This document shows positions 54,395 through 63,302 of a stretch of 64,000 nucleotides of DNA, in pieces (the stretch's first letter is position 1; every line of letters starts with the position of its first letter). This stretch comes from Psychrobacter raelei (lineage in GTDB: Bacteria; Pseudomonadota; Gammaproteobacteria; Pseudomonadales; Moraxellaceae). Both the position numbers and the translations under genes were made by a program. The notes under the pieces are model-generated. The model ran no database searches. It saw only the letters and a program-made list of their open reading frames with translations, and was not told the DNA's origin. Location: the NCBI RefSeq assembly GCF_022631235.3, contig NZ_CP093310.2:1240001-1304000 (forward strand), in the 5' to 3' direction.

Positions 54395-55714
54395 ATGAGC
54401 AATCAGATATCTGATATTCTGCAGCTGGCCGATCAGGCCATCGCCACTGATACAGAGGCGGTGCTTGCAACAGTCGTACACATTGAAGGCTCTGCTTACC
54501 GTAAGCCTGGTGCCATGATGCTTATCTGCGCTGATGGTCAGTCGGTGGGTATGATAAGTGGCGGCTGCTTAGAGCCGCATATCATAAAAAAGGCGTTATG
54601 GCTGACCCGAAATGGCCCGGTGGTACAGGTCTATCAAACGGGTGAGGATTTGCCCGAGGAGGGTGCTGCAAAGACGCAGGCTGTCGATGATATTGAGTTT
54701 AGTATTCAAACAGAGCTTAACTTTGGTCTGGGCTGTAATGGGCGGGTACATGTGCTGTTTGAGCGCCTAGATACTGCCAAAGCGTATCTTAAGATGATTA
54801 AACAGGTTCGACAGACCCAGCAGCCGGTGACAATGGCGACGTTAATCCGCTCACAAGAGGCGAACCACCCAGTGGGCTTACACGTTCAGTTAGCGTCAGA
54901 TCCTAATTTAGTACAAGTCGCTTCTGTTAACAACATTTCCGCTGATTGTGATGAGCTAATTAATCAAGCCATCCAAAGCTTATCGGCCAAATATGTGTCA
55001 GCCAAACATACAGCCAAGCACATAGGGTCTGGCCTAACACAAAAACCAACCGATTTTGCCACTATTACCAGTATGGCTCAGCAAGATATCACTCAGCCGT
55101 TACAGACTCAGTGGCTGGTTCAGCAGCTGCAACCGCAAAAGCGGCTGCTTATCTGCGGCGCTGGCAATGATGTGCAGCCGCTGGTGCGCTTAGCCAAAAT
55201 GCAGGATTGGCACGTCACTGTGATTGACAGTCGCTCTCACTATGCTACTCGTTCACGCTTTATGGAAGCTGACCAAGTCCAGTGTGTGCCGCTTGAGGAT
55301 ACCCAGACCTTATTGGCACTGAGCCAAAATGCAGCGGTGGCAGTGATGTCGCACAGCCTTACTCAAGATAGAGCACGGCTGCAAGTGCTGCTTGCCAATC
55401 CGCCTTTATATTTAGGACAGCTGGGCCCCAAATACCGTACTGAGCGCCTAATCGATGAGATTAAGCAAGCGTATCAGGGCGATGTTAATGGCTTAGAGCA
55501 AGGTATCAGTCAGTTGTATTATCCCATCGGCTATAAGCTGGGTGGTGATGGGCCTGAGGCGTTGGCGCTAGGAGTTATGGCGCAAATCAGTGCAGTGATG
55601 CATGGCAAAGAAAACACACTCAGTGCGTCTATAAATGCAAAGGAGATGAAGCAGGCGTCTCAGCCGAAGACAGCGTCAGATAGACGGTATAAAGACAGAT
55701 GGGCCGCTCAGTGA
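54395..55714 (+). CDS. XdhC/PaoD-type Mo-cofactor insertion chaperone
   Basis: Chaperone that binds the molybdenum cofactor, helps its sulfuration and loads it into the PaoC-like subunit. The XdhC_CoxI N-terminal domain has TVVHIEGSAYRKPGAMMLI and GMISGGCLEPHI, followed by FGLGCNGRVHVLFE. The Rossmann C-domain is RLLICGAGNDVQPLVRLAK then VIDSR, with LGPKYRTERL and the end GDGPEALALGVMAQI. It is 439 residues, longer than usual because of a His/Lys/Thr-rich middle loop and an end tail. 17 bp after paoC; function well supported by context. Confidence 0.9.
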   Translation: MSNQISDILQLADQAIATDTEAVLATVVHIEGSAYRKPGAMMLICADGQSVGMISGGCLEPHIIKKALWLTRNGPVVQVYQTGEDLPEEGAAKTQAVDDIEFSIQTELNFGLGCNGRVHVLFERLDTAKAYLKMIKQVRQTQQPVTMATLIRSQEANHPVGLHVQLASDPNLVQVASVNNISADCDELINQAIQSLSAKYVSAKHTAKHIGSGLTQKPTDFATITSMAQQDITQPLQTQWLVQQLQPQKRLLICGAGNDVQPLVRLAKMQDWHVTVIDSRSHYATRSRFMEADQVQCVPLEDTQTLLALSQNAAVAVMSHSLTQDRARLQVLLANPPLYLGQLGPKYRTERLIDEIKQAYQGDVNGLEQGISQLYYPIGYKLGGDGPEALALGVMAQISAVMHGKENTLSASINAKEMKQASQPKTASDRRYKDRWAAQ

Positions 55715-55747
55715 TAAGGGTGGTTTTAATCAAATGAGTGTTTCTAA

Positions 55748-56575
55748 ATGAGTATTTCTAGCTTATCCAAACTATCCGAATTATCTACTGTTTCTGTATC
55801 GCCACAAGCGCCACCTGAGCATGCGGTTATCCTGTTGGCCAGTGGGTTAAGCAAGCGCTTGGGCCAGCCAAAGCAGCTACTTACAATAGACGCACAGCCA
55901 CTGCTTGAGGTGATGACCCAACGTGCATTGGTTACCTCTCCCAAAGCGGTTATGCTGGTCGTACCCGAGTCTCATAGCATTATCCACCCCTTGGCCAAAA
56001 AATTGGCTGCTCAGCACGATGTGCTCACCCCAGTGTTCAACTCATGTCCAGAGCAGGGCATGGCTTATAGTTTAAATTTGGGCATTGATGCGCTTAATAA
56101 AAAAGTAGCACAGGGACTGAGCGTAAAAAGAGTGGTTATCATGGGGGTTGATCAGATATTACTGGATACGCCGCATTTGCATCAGCTGCTGGTCAGCCAT
56201 CAGCAAGCTATTCAAGCCGTTCACGCTATTGGCGATAATCCGGTTGATAACAACAGTCCAGCGATGAACAAGAATTTAGCAGATAGCAAGGTTGTCGCCA
56301 GTGGCTATGGCCGCTCTTATAAAGACTTACCTGAATTATCATCCAATAAGGCAGCCAAGCCTAATACAAATATTGCCGGTCTTCCTATTACCATTGATTA
56401 CGAGCGATTAACCCAGTGGCAGCCAACACTCACAGGTGATAAAGGGCTGCGTGATTTAATTAGAAGTTTGGATGATAAGCAGCTTCATGTGATTGATAAC
56501 ATAAAGCTTAGCTTGGATATAGACACACCTGAGCAGCTAAGCTTTGCGCAGCAACAAGGCTGGCTAGATTGTTAA
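55748..56575 (+). CDS. mocA: MobA/MocA-like molybdenum cofactor cytidylyltransferase
   Basis: NTP transferase converting Mo-MPT to the MCD form (cytidine dinucleotide) that PaoABC-type enzymes need. The nucleotide loop ILLASGLSKRLGQPKQLL (L-A-x-G-x-S-x-R-x-G-x-x-K) is near residues 29-46. Then come VVIMGVDQILLDTPHL with the metal Asp and GDKGLRDLI near the end. MocA and MobA differ in details I cannot settle here; the operon position decides for MocA. 275 residues with a Ser-rich start and a variable Asn/Lys-rich middle loop. No terminator was seen before the MITE-like element. Confidence 0.88.
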   Translation: MSISSLSKLSELSTVSVSPQAPPEHAVILLASGLSKRLGQPKQLLTIDAQPLLEVMTQRALVTSPKAVMLVVPESHSIIHPLAKKLAAQHDVLTPVFNSCPEQGMAYSLNLGIDALNKKVAQGLSVKRVVIMGVDQILLDTPHLHQLLVSHQQAIQAVHAIGDNPVDNNSPAMNKNLADSKVVASGYGRSYKDLPELSSNKAAKPNTNIAGLPITIDYERLTQWQPTLTGDKGLRDLIRSLDDKQLHVIDNIKLSLDIDTPEQLSFAQQQGWLDC

Positions 56576-56876
56576 AATGGCTAATACCTTTTCTAAAAAA
56601 CAACTTCTAAAAAACAACCTACCATTGTTGATTTTTAGATTTGGTATAACAATCGCTTATGATAAATACGCTGGCAGCAGTCTGCTTCATAACAGTAAAT
56701 AACAGCAAAGCGTGAAGTGTAAGCCTTTCGTATTACTGACAACGTAGGTGGACAACGTATACTAGAGATTAAGGACACAAGGTCTTGTGGTTGCGGTTAG
56801 ACAGAATATAAGAGTGACTCAAGTCTTGTTTTATATTTTATGATGTGACATATGAGTTGATTGTCTGGGAGGTATC
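56576..56876. other. Intergenic region with MITE-like element, before the P450 gene
   Basis: This 301-bp gap contains the 62-bp element described separately, immediately after mocA, and the likely promoter of the P450 gene. No further open frame was seen. Confidence 0.5.
56585..56646. mobile_element. 62-bp MITE-like element with IS630-type ends
   Basis: The ends TACCTTTTCTAAAAAACAAC and (read inward from the right) TACCAAATCTAAAAATCAAC match at 16 of 20 bases. Both resemble the IS630 ends at 24031 and 25153 (TACCAATTCTAAAAAATAAC). TAA flanks both sides (56582-56584, 56647-56649), as around the IS. Inside is a second copy of TTCTAAAAAACAAC. It has no coding capacity, so it would need an IS630 transposase in trans. 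The stem could also act as a weak terminator for the paoABC operon. Confidence 0.7.
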
Positions 56877-58040
56877 ATGTTTGGCGATTCTAAAATTAAA
56901 GCGTTATATGCAGAAGATGACCAGCGAAGCCTGACAGATAAGCGGCGGCAGCAGCACGATATTATAAAAAACGAGGCCGGTGAGTGGGTACTGTTACGCC
57001 ATGCTGATGTGAAAGCAGCGGCGCTTGATGATGATGCTTTCTCTAGTCATGTCTCGCGGTTTTTACAAATCCCGAATGGCTTAGACGGCGCAGAGCATGA
57101 TCAGTACAGAGCACTGATTAATCGCTATCTTAGTCAAGAGGCCATTACCCCTTATGTGCCGCTTTTTCAGCAAGTAGCCACAGAGCTGGTTAGCGAACTA
57201 CCAAAAGGAGAGGTTATTAACGCGGTTACGGATATAGGAACTGTCTTTGCAGTACGTGCTCAGTGTCAATGGCTAGGCTGGCCTGCAGAGGTTGAGCCTA
57301 TCTTAGTACAATGGGTCAATGACAACCACCAAGCCAGCCGTTTAAAAGACCATGCCAAGCTTGCGGCAGTGGCACAGGATTTTAATGAAATTATTCGCTC
57401 GGTTATCGCCCCATTTCGGGATACATACTCTGCTGCTGCTAGCCATAACAAAGCAAATCAAGACAGCATAACAGCGCAGCTATGCCGTGAGCAAATAAAG
57501 GGACGCCCGCTTAACGAGGCGGAAATCGTGTCTATTTTGCGCAACTGGACAGGGGGTGATTTGGGGTCTATGGCATTATGTGTGGGCGTAGTGGTGGCTT
57601 ATCTTGCCCATCATCCTAAGCAGCTACAGCACTGTGCCAATGCCTCTGATGCAGAGCTTGAGGCCATTATTGATGAGATACTGCGTCTTGATAATCCTTT
57701 CCCCTCAAACCGTAGGATAACCAAGTGTCCGGTGACTCTAGGCGAGCATCAATTGCCTAAAGGGGCTAAGGTGCATTTAGACTGGATTTCAGCAAACCGC
57801 GATGAGGCTGTATTTGGTAAAGATATCTTTGATCCAGTCAGACATGCAGCGGATAATCTGGTCTATGGTATTGGCTGGCATGTGTGCCCAGGGCGATTAT
57901 TGGCTACTTGGCAGCTTAGAATCCTTATCCGAGCACTGCTTGCGCATGTCGAGGCGATCACGCCAGCACCGAATGAGTTATTTGAACGGCAGCTGCCTCC
58001 GTTAGGTGGGTATAGTCGTGTGCCTGTTGTTTTAAGTTAA
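56877..58040 (+). CDS. Cytochrome P450
   Basis: A soluble bacterial P450 of 387 residues. The heme cysteine is Cys337 in LVYGIGWHVCPGRLLA, with the K-helix E-x-x-R in IIDEILRLDNPFPSNRR. The I-helix, usually (A/G)G-x-(D/E)T, reads NWTGGDLGSMAL here, with Ser in place of the conserved Thr region. GGGAGG is well placed before the ATG. There is no ferredoxin or reductase gene alongside, so partner proteins must come from elsewhere. Substrate unknown. It follows the molybdenum-enzyme operon, 301 bp away, as a separate unit with its own terminator. Confidence 0.9.
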   Translation: MFGDSKIKALYAEDDQRSLTDKRRQQHDIIKNEAGEWVLLRHADVKAAALDDDAFSSHVSRFLQIPNGLDGAEHDQYRALINRYLSQEAITPYVPLFQQVATELVSELPKGEVINAVTDIGTVFAVRAQCQWLGWPAEVEPILVQWVNDNHQASRLKDHAKLAAVAQDFNEIIRSVIAPFRDTYSAAASHNKANQDSITAQLCREQIKGRPLNEAEIVSILRNWTGGDLGSMALCVGVVVAYLAHHPKQLQHCANASDAELEAIIDEILRLDNPFPSNRRITKCPVTLGEHQLPKGAKVHLDWISANRDEAVFGKDIFDPVRHAADNLVYGIGWHVCPGRLLATWQLRILIRALLAHVEAITPAPNELFERQLPPLGGYSRVPVVLS

Positions 58041-58080
58041 TATTGTTATCTATTTTGGCTATACTTTACATCGTAAGACT

Positions 58081-58119
58081 AAAAAAGCAGCCCCTATTGA
58101 CATAGTGGCTGCTTTTTTT
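58081..58119. terminator. Terminator after the P450 gene
   Basis: AAAAAAGCAGCC pairs with GGCTGCTTTTTTT around a 14-nt loop. It may also serve the convergent yebC gene. Confidence 0.85.
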
Positions 58120-58179
58120 ATGCTATTGTTGATAACGCTATGATTGTTAGTAGTGATAATATTTAAAGCGACTAACCAC

Positions 58180-58926
58180 CTAGCCTAACTGCGCTAATAC
58201 CTCATCAGTGAAGTCGACGTTGGTATGCACATCTTGTACATCGTCTAAATCTTCTAGCATATCGATCATTTTCATCACTTTTTCGGCATCATCGATATTA
58301 TCGATAAGCGCGGTGGTCGAAGGCGACATGGTAACCTCAGCATTGCTCGACTCATAGCCGGCTGCATCTAACGCATCTTTTACCGCACCAAAAGTGTCAG
58401 GCTCAGTGATGACAAGTAAGCTTTCGCCATCATTTTCGATATCGACAGCACCAGCATCTAACGCCACTAACATAATCTCATCTTCAAGTGAGACATCATC
58501 AAAAATGATTTCACCGCGTTTGGTGAATAGATAAGCCACCGAGCCTGCGGTGCCTAGGTTGCCGCTAAACTTGGTAAAGGCGTGACGCACTTCACTGACG
58601 GTACGGTTTACGTTGTCAGTCATGGTCTCAACCAAGACAGCCACACCGCCCACACCATAGCCTTCGTAGGTCAGCTCGTCCATTTCGCCGCCGTCAGAGT
58701 TACCGGCACCGCGCTCGATGGCACGCTTGATGGTGTCTTTGGTCATGTTGGCCGATAGAGCTTTTTCGACTGCAGCACGTAGGCGAGGGTTAGATTCTGG
58801 GTCAGGGTCACCTTGTTTGGTCGCTGAAACCAGCTCACGAATGATTTTGGTGAAGATTTTGCCGCGCTTGGCATCCTCTTTGGCCTTTTTGTGCTTAATA
58901 TTTGCCCATTTAGAATGACCTGCCAT
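58180..58926 (-). CDS. yebC: YebC/PmpR-family regulator (TACO1-like)
   Basis: A 248-residue DUF28 protein, from the ATG at 58926 that gives the classic start [20 protein letters not shown]. Recent work on this family ties it to translation of difficult (e.g. proline-rich) stretches; older work calls it a transcriptional regulator. Motifs [33 protein letters not shown] and [14 protein letters not shown] are conserved. The frame runs on to 59004, but those extra residues are not family-like. A good AAGGATAACC precedes the ATG. Monocistronic. Confidence 0.95.
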   Translation of the reverse strand: MAGHSKWANIKHKKAKEDAKRGKIFTKIIRELVSATKQGDPDPESNPRLRAAVEKALSANMTKDTIKRAIERGAGNSDGGEMDELTYEGYGVGGVAVLVETMTDNVNRTVSEVRHAFTKFSGNLGTAGSVAYLFTKRGEIIFDDVSLEDEIMLVALDAGAVDIENDGESLLVITEPDTFGAVKDALDAAGYESSNAEVTMSPSTTALIDNIDDAEKVMKMIDMLEDLDDVQDVHTNVDFTDEVLAQLG

Positions 58927-59375
58927 AATATGGTTATCCTTATCAATTACGTTAAACAAATCAAGGGTATTATCCGCTTGGAGTGTATAAAAAAGACCTA
59001 GCACCCTCGGCAGCTGTAATAATAGGCCAGCTGCGGACGCACTATGTGGCCATGAAAGTATGAGTGTTGACTTGAATTTTTTACTGATTGCGCCGATAGC
59101 AACACGGCGATAAATAAGAGGGGCTTGATGACCTGAGCAGTTAGGGAAATGGCCTTGTACTTTGAGTCTAACAAGCCTCTAAAAGAGCTAGATTATAGCA
59201 GAAATTTGGGTTTGGCAGGATAGCTTATTTTTTGGCGCTAAAGCGGTTTTCATTGAGTTTAGGGTGTTAAGCCAGATAAAAAAGGATGTGCTAAAAACAA
59301 AGTTTGTCTAATAGGTAACATTGCCGATGTAATAACGTATAATGGGCCACTCTTATAGATTAGTTACCCGTATTT
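58927..59375. other. Intergenic region yebC / potassium channel
   Basis: 449 bp without a convincing gene. It should hold the divergent promoters of yebC and the channel gene. TATAAT at 59338-59343 lies about 33 bp from the channel ATG and is a possible -10 element, but I found no well-spaced -35 box. CGGCAGCTG...CAGCTGCGG near 59010-59035 forms a small inverted repeat. Confidence 0.5.
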
Positions 59376-60206
59376 ATGAAAAAACTCTCCTCAAATACGC
59401 TAAATCATCTACGCGATCGCATTCATATTATCATTGAAGGCACAGATACGCCTTTAGGTAAGCTGTTTGATATCGTATTATTGATAGCCATTGCCGCTAG
59501 TGTGGCCGTGGTGATGTTAGACAGTGTGCTGTATTTGCGCCTGCAATTTGGTACAGTATTCTTTTATGCAGAATGGTTTTTTACCATTTTATTCACCATA
59601 GAATATTTGCTGCGCCTGTTTTCGGCACCCAACCGGGTACGTTATGTATTTAGCTTCTTTGGGGTGGTGGATTTATTGTCTGTATTGCCCAGTTATTTAA
59701 GCTTAATATTTGGTGGTGTTCAGTACTTAATTGTGGTGCGCATCCTACGTATTCTACGTGTGTTCCGAGTGTTAAAGCTCAAATCTTATATGCAGCAAGC
59801 GGGGTTTTTGGCCGCAGCCCTACGCACCAGTCAACAAAAAATCACCGTGTTCTTCTTGTCCTTGGTGCTGTTGGTTATGATTTTCGGCTCGGTCATCTAT
59901 GTGGTCGAGGGGCCAGAAAATGGCTTTACCAGTATTCCGGTATCTATCTACTGGGCGACGGTAACTTTGACCACGGTGGGCTATGGCGATATGTCACCTA
60001 AGACCCCTTTAGGTCAGTTTATTGCAACCATGGTGATGATGACCGGTTACTCCATTATTGCGGTGCCGACCGGTATCTTTACCTCTGAGCTTGCTAAGAG
60101 CATGCGCCCGCAGCTACATCCAGTCACTTGCCCTAACTGTGGTAAGTTTGGTCACGCCGCCGGTGCTCAGTTTTGTGACCGCTGTGGTCATGACCTGCAC
60201 ATCTAG
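59376..60206 (+). CDS. Voltage-gated-type potassium channel with C-terminal zinc ribbon
   Basis: A Kv-like 6TM channel of 276 residues. The S4 segment VRILRILRVFRVLKL has arginine every third residue, as in voltage sensors. The pore loop is TVTLTTVGYGDMSP with the TVGYGD filter near residues 200-205, and S6 runs to about residue 235. The C-terminus carries a zinc ribbon: CPNCGKFGHAAGAQFCDRCG, two C-x-x-C pairs, in place of the usual regulatory domain. There is no RCK domain. The channel should sit in the inner membrane as a tetramer with the ribbon in the cytosol. Promoter and terminator are not clear. Confidence 0.9.
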   Translation: MKKLSSNTLNHLRDRIHIIIEGTDTPLGKLFDIVLLIAIAASVAVVMLDSVLYLRLQFGTVFFYAEWFFTILFTIEYLLRLFSAPNRVRYVFSFFGVVDLLSVLPSYLSLIFGGVQYLIVVRILRILRVFRVLKLKSYMQQAGFLAAALRTSQQKITVFFLSLVLLVMIFGSVIYVVEGPENGFTSIPVSIYWATVTLTTVGYGDMSPKTPLGQFIATMVMMTGYSIIAVPTGIFTSELAKSMRPQLHPVTCPNCGKFGHAAGAQFCDRCGHDLHI

Positions 60207-60331
60207 TTTTGCCTTATAAGTGCCGATTTTATCTATAATATAGCGGCACTTTGCTCATGTTACAGACGCATTAAGTTATAAATTTTACGACCTAATGCCT
60301 GACCTTCTTTTGTTAATAGACTCAAAATCCT

Positions 60332-61630
60332 ATGTCAAATTTATTGAAAAAATCCTTCAATGTTGTCAATCGTGTCCGTCACACTGCCAGTGTGGCCGGC
60401 TTATCTGCATTGCGTGTGGCCAAAGGTGAGCGTCCAGATGCGGTCATGCTGCGTGAGACGTTCGAGCAGCTTGGCACCACTTATATAAAAATTGGTCAGT
60501 TTATCGCCAGCACGCCCTCCTTGTTTCCGCGTGACTATGTGATTGCCTTTCAAGGCTGCTTAGACCAGACCACGCCGCTGCCGTATCAGTATATTGAAGG
60601 GGTATTAAAGCAAGAGCTGTTAACAGACCATCACAGCTTAGATGAGTTGTTTTTGCATATCGATGAGGCGCCGCTAGCGTCTGCTAGTATCGCCCAAGTG
60701 CACGCGGCAACGCTGCGTGATGGCCGTGATGTGGTGCTAAAAGTCCAAAAGCCGGATGTCGATGTGATCATGCAGACCGATCTTGGGGTGCTGCATGGGG
60801 TGACCAAGATTATGGAGCGCTTAATGCCGCAAATGCGTTTTGCCAGTATCTCGCCGATTATCGATGAGATTCGCACCCGTATGTTGGCTGAGACCGACTT
60901 TATCGCTGAAGCGTCTAATATCCGTGATTTTCAGCAGTTTTTACAGATGACGGGCAATCAAAAGGTGGTGGCGCCTGAAGTGGTGGATGAGCTGACCACC
61001 AAAAAAGTGCTGACCATGAGCCGCTTGCATGGCATCTCTATGGTTGATGAGGTGGCGATGCGCCAATATAGCGCAGATCCTGCGCAAGTGATGGCCGATA
61101 CGCTCAACACTTGGTTTGCAAGCCTAATGATGTGCAACAGCTTCCACGCTGACCTGCACGCTGGCAACTTAATGCTGCTTAAAGATGGGCGTATTGGCTT
61201 TATTGATTTTGGTATTGTCGGTAAGCTAAAGCCTGAAAGCTGGCAAGCGTGTATGGGTATGATGCAAGCGCTACAGGACAATGATTATGTGACCATGGCC
61301 GGCTGTATGATTGATATGGGCATGACTCATGATCGTGAGCAAGTCGATCAGGCACAGCTGGCCGGTGATTTGGCAAAAATGATTACCCGCATTATGGCAG
61401 AGGATAAAACCTATACCAGCGGCAAGCCTTTTAATACCAAAGAGCAGGCCGATGAGCTAAACAAAATGATGCTAGAGATTGTTGAAGTCGGCAAACGCCA
61501 TGGTATTCATTTCCCGCGCGACTTTGCGCTGCTGACCAAGCAAATGCTGTATTTTGACCGCTTTATGCGTACGCTTGCACCCGACATGGATATGTTTAAT
61601 GATGCCCGCGTCAGCTTGCTGGGCAGATAA
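60332..61630 (+). CDS. ABC1/UbiB-family atypical kinase
   Basis: AarF/UbiB-type kinase-like ATPase, 432 residues, a family tied to ubiquinone synthesis and lipid transport. Motifs in order: the KxGQ signature LGTTYIKIGQFIASTPSLFP, the Ala-rich loop PLASASIAQVHAATL in place of the P-loop, lysine in VVLKVQKP, and DLHAGNLMLLKDGRIGFIDFG as catalytic and metal motif. Unlike UbiB it lacks the two C-terminal membrane helices, so it may be a paralogue rather than UbiB itself. It is 126 bp past the channel gene. Confidence 0.88.
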   Translation: MSNLLKKSFNVVNRVRHTASVAGLSALRVAKGERPDAVMLRETFEQLGTTYIKIGQFIASTPSLFPRDYVIAFQGCLDQTTPLPYQYIEGVLKQELLTDHHSLDELFLHIDEAPLASASIAQVHAATLRDGRDVVLKVQKPDVDVIMQTDLGVLHGVTKIMERLMPQMRFASISPIIDEIRTRMLAETDFIAEASNIRDFQQFLQMTGNQKVVAPEVVDELTTKKVLTMSRLHGISMVDEVAMRQYSADPAQVMADTLNTWFASLMMCNSFHADLHAGNLMLLKDGRIGFIDFGIVGKLKPESWQACMGMMQALQDNDYVTMAGCMIDMGMTHDREQVDQAQLAGDLAKMITRIMAEDKTYTSGKPFNTKEQADELNKMMLEIVEVGKRHGIHFPRDFALLTKQMLYFDRFMRTLAPDMDMFNDARVSLLGR

Positions 61631-61770
61631 TGGGCAGATAAATAGTGAAAAAGGGCGCCGCGTTAGGGTAGGGCAAATAAGTAGAGGACTGTATACGCGC
61701 CCGATGGATAATCTTTTGATTAGTAATATACGTTTTTGATTTGGTACACACTTAACTGTAAGTAGTGCTT

Positions 61771-62445
61771 ATGATAACTAGGTTACCTCTTTGGATTTTG
61801 ATTGGTGGGGCAGTGCTGGCTTTTAGTGCCGGCTGCATCAATATTATTGCGCTTAGCGGCTTTACCAATTTATCGGTGTCGCATGTGACCGGCAACGTCA
61901 GTTATTTTTCGGCAGCGTTGGCGCAGATGAATTTTTCGCGGGTGCTGTTCGTGGGGGCATCGCTGCTGTCATTCTTGTCAGGCTCGATTTTAAGCGGCTA
62001 CCTGATTGGCCAGCACTCGTTAAAGCTTGGCCGCCGTTATGGCATTGCCTTATTCACCGAAGCTGGCTTATTGTTTTGCAGCTTTTTATTGTTTTTTCAC
62101 CATGATTATTTCGGTCAGCTGCTGGCGGCTATGGCTTGCGGGCTACAGAATGCCATGGTAGCCACCTACAGTGGGGCGGTTATTCGCACCACGCATTTGA
62201 CCGGTCTGACCTCAGACATGGGGGCCGCTATTGGTAACTGGTTGGCGGGTCGACCGATTAGCAAGCTAACTTTGGGCTTCCAGGCCATCATCTGGTACAG
62301 CTTCTGTGGCGGCGGTGTGGTAGGGGCTTATGGGTTTTTTAAATTGGGCTATAGCGCCATGCTTATTCCGGTTGGCATTGTGTTTATGGCAGCCGTCTTC
62401 TATCAAGTGGCCTCAAGTCGTCTGCCTGAAAAGCGCGAAACATAA
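61771..62445 (+). CDS. DUF1275 (YoaK-like) membrane protein
   Basis: Integral-membrane protein with six or so hydrophobic segments. DUF1275 signatures: GCINIIALSGFTNLSVSHVTGNVSYFS at the start and MACGLQNAMVATYSGAVIRTTHLTGLTSDMGAAIG in the middle. Function unknown. I use ATG 61771; a GTG two codons earlier (61765) is in frame. About 224 residues, family size. It is 140 bp past the kinase gene, and a near-perfect terminator follows. Confidence 0.88.
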   Translation: MITRLPLWILIGGAVLAFSAGCINIIALSGFTNLSVSHVTGNVSYFSAALAQMNFSRVLFVGASLLSFLSGSILSGYLIGQHSLKLGRRYGIALFTEAGLLFCSFLLFFHHDYFGQLLAAMACGLQNAMVATYSGAVIRTTHLTGLTSDMGAAIGNWLAGRPISKLTLGFQAIIWYSFCGGGVVGAYGFFKLGYSAMLIPVGIVFMAAVFYQVASSRLPEKRET

Positions 62446-62472
62446 CTCAATTAGACCCAAAGCTTAGTCAAT

Positions 62473-62506
62473 AAAAAACCGCTCAAATGGCTTTGAGCGG
62501 TTTTTT
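62473..62506. terminator. Bidirectional terminator
   Basis: AAAAAACCGCTCAAA pairs perfectly with TTTGAGCGGTTTTTT around TGGC. It sits between the convergent DUF1275 and leuE genes and suits both. Confidence 0.93.
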
Positions 62507-62531
62507 ATTGACTAATTTTTAGCTTCGCGCT

Positions 62532-63188
62532 TTACATCAATTGCGCCTGCCACAGCTTAATAGCAAAGCCGATAAATAACAGACCTACAGCGCTCATGCT
62601 AGAGACAATCAGCCAAGGATGTTGGCTGAATTTTTTAGCCAGTTTTTGACCAGAAAATGCCAAAACAGTTAAATAAGTGAAGCTGATGCACTGTAATATG
62701 ATGGCCAATACCAAAAAAGACAGCAGTGGATGCGGATAAGCAGGGTCTACGAACTGCACAAAAAACGATAAGAAAAATAAAATGGCTTTGGGGTTGGTGA
62801 GGCTTAGCAACATGGCGCGATAAAAGAAATTTTGATTGGGGTTTGGCACCGCAAGCTTGGGCTTTGCATCCGCCAAAAGCGCACGCTGCTTAAAGGTATG
62901 ATAAGCACCGATTAACAGCTTGATACCAAGATACATAAGATACAGGCCGCCGATCAGCTTTATGCCATTAAACAAAGAGGGGTACAGCTTAAGTAGCCCG
63001 CCTGCGCCAAATATGGTAACTAAGATAAGTATCCCATCACCCACAAAAATACCAGCTATGGCTTGATAGCCTTTACGCACGCCATGGGCAGCCGCGACGG
63101 CCAGACAATATAGACTGTTGGGGCCGGGTAGTAAAATAATCGCAATGGTGCCAATGATATAGGCGGTAAGATCTGTTATCCCAAACAT
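62532..63188 (-). CDS. leuE: LysE/RhtB-family exporter, LeuE-like
   Basis: Six-helix amino acid exporter of 218 residues. RhtB-family marks: ILLPGPNSLYCLAVAAAHGVRKGY, then GIFVGDGILILVTIFGAG, YLMYLGIKLLIGAY and LLSLTNPKAILFFLSFFVQFVDP. It is most like LeuE, which exports leucine and other hydrophobic amino acids. AAGGAG stands before the ATG. An Lrp/AsnC regulator lies 114 bp upstream in the same direction; LeuE of E. coli is under Lrp control, so regulation by this neighbour is likely. Confidence 0.88.
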   Translation of the reverse strand: MFGITDLTAYIIGTIAIILLPGPNSLYCLAVAAAHGVRKGYQAIAGIFVGDGILILVTIFGAGGLLKLYPSLFNGIKLIGGLYLMYLGIKLLIGAYHTFKQRALLADAKPKLAVPNPNQNFFYRAMLLSLTNPKAILFFLSFFVQFVDPAYPHPLLSFLVLAIILQCISFTYLTVLAFSGQKLAKKFSQHPWLIVSSMSAVGLLFIGFAIKLWQAQLM

Positions 63189-63302
63189 AAAGGCTCCTTT
63201 GGCCTATATTGTAAACGCACTATTATAGTGAATTTTTTGGCCGCTGCGTAAGCCTTTATAGTTTAAATCAAGCCGCGTTTTTTTGCGTTATTATTAACCG
63301 AG

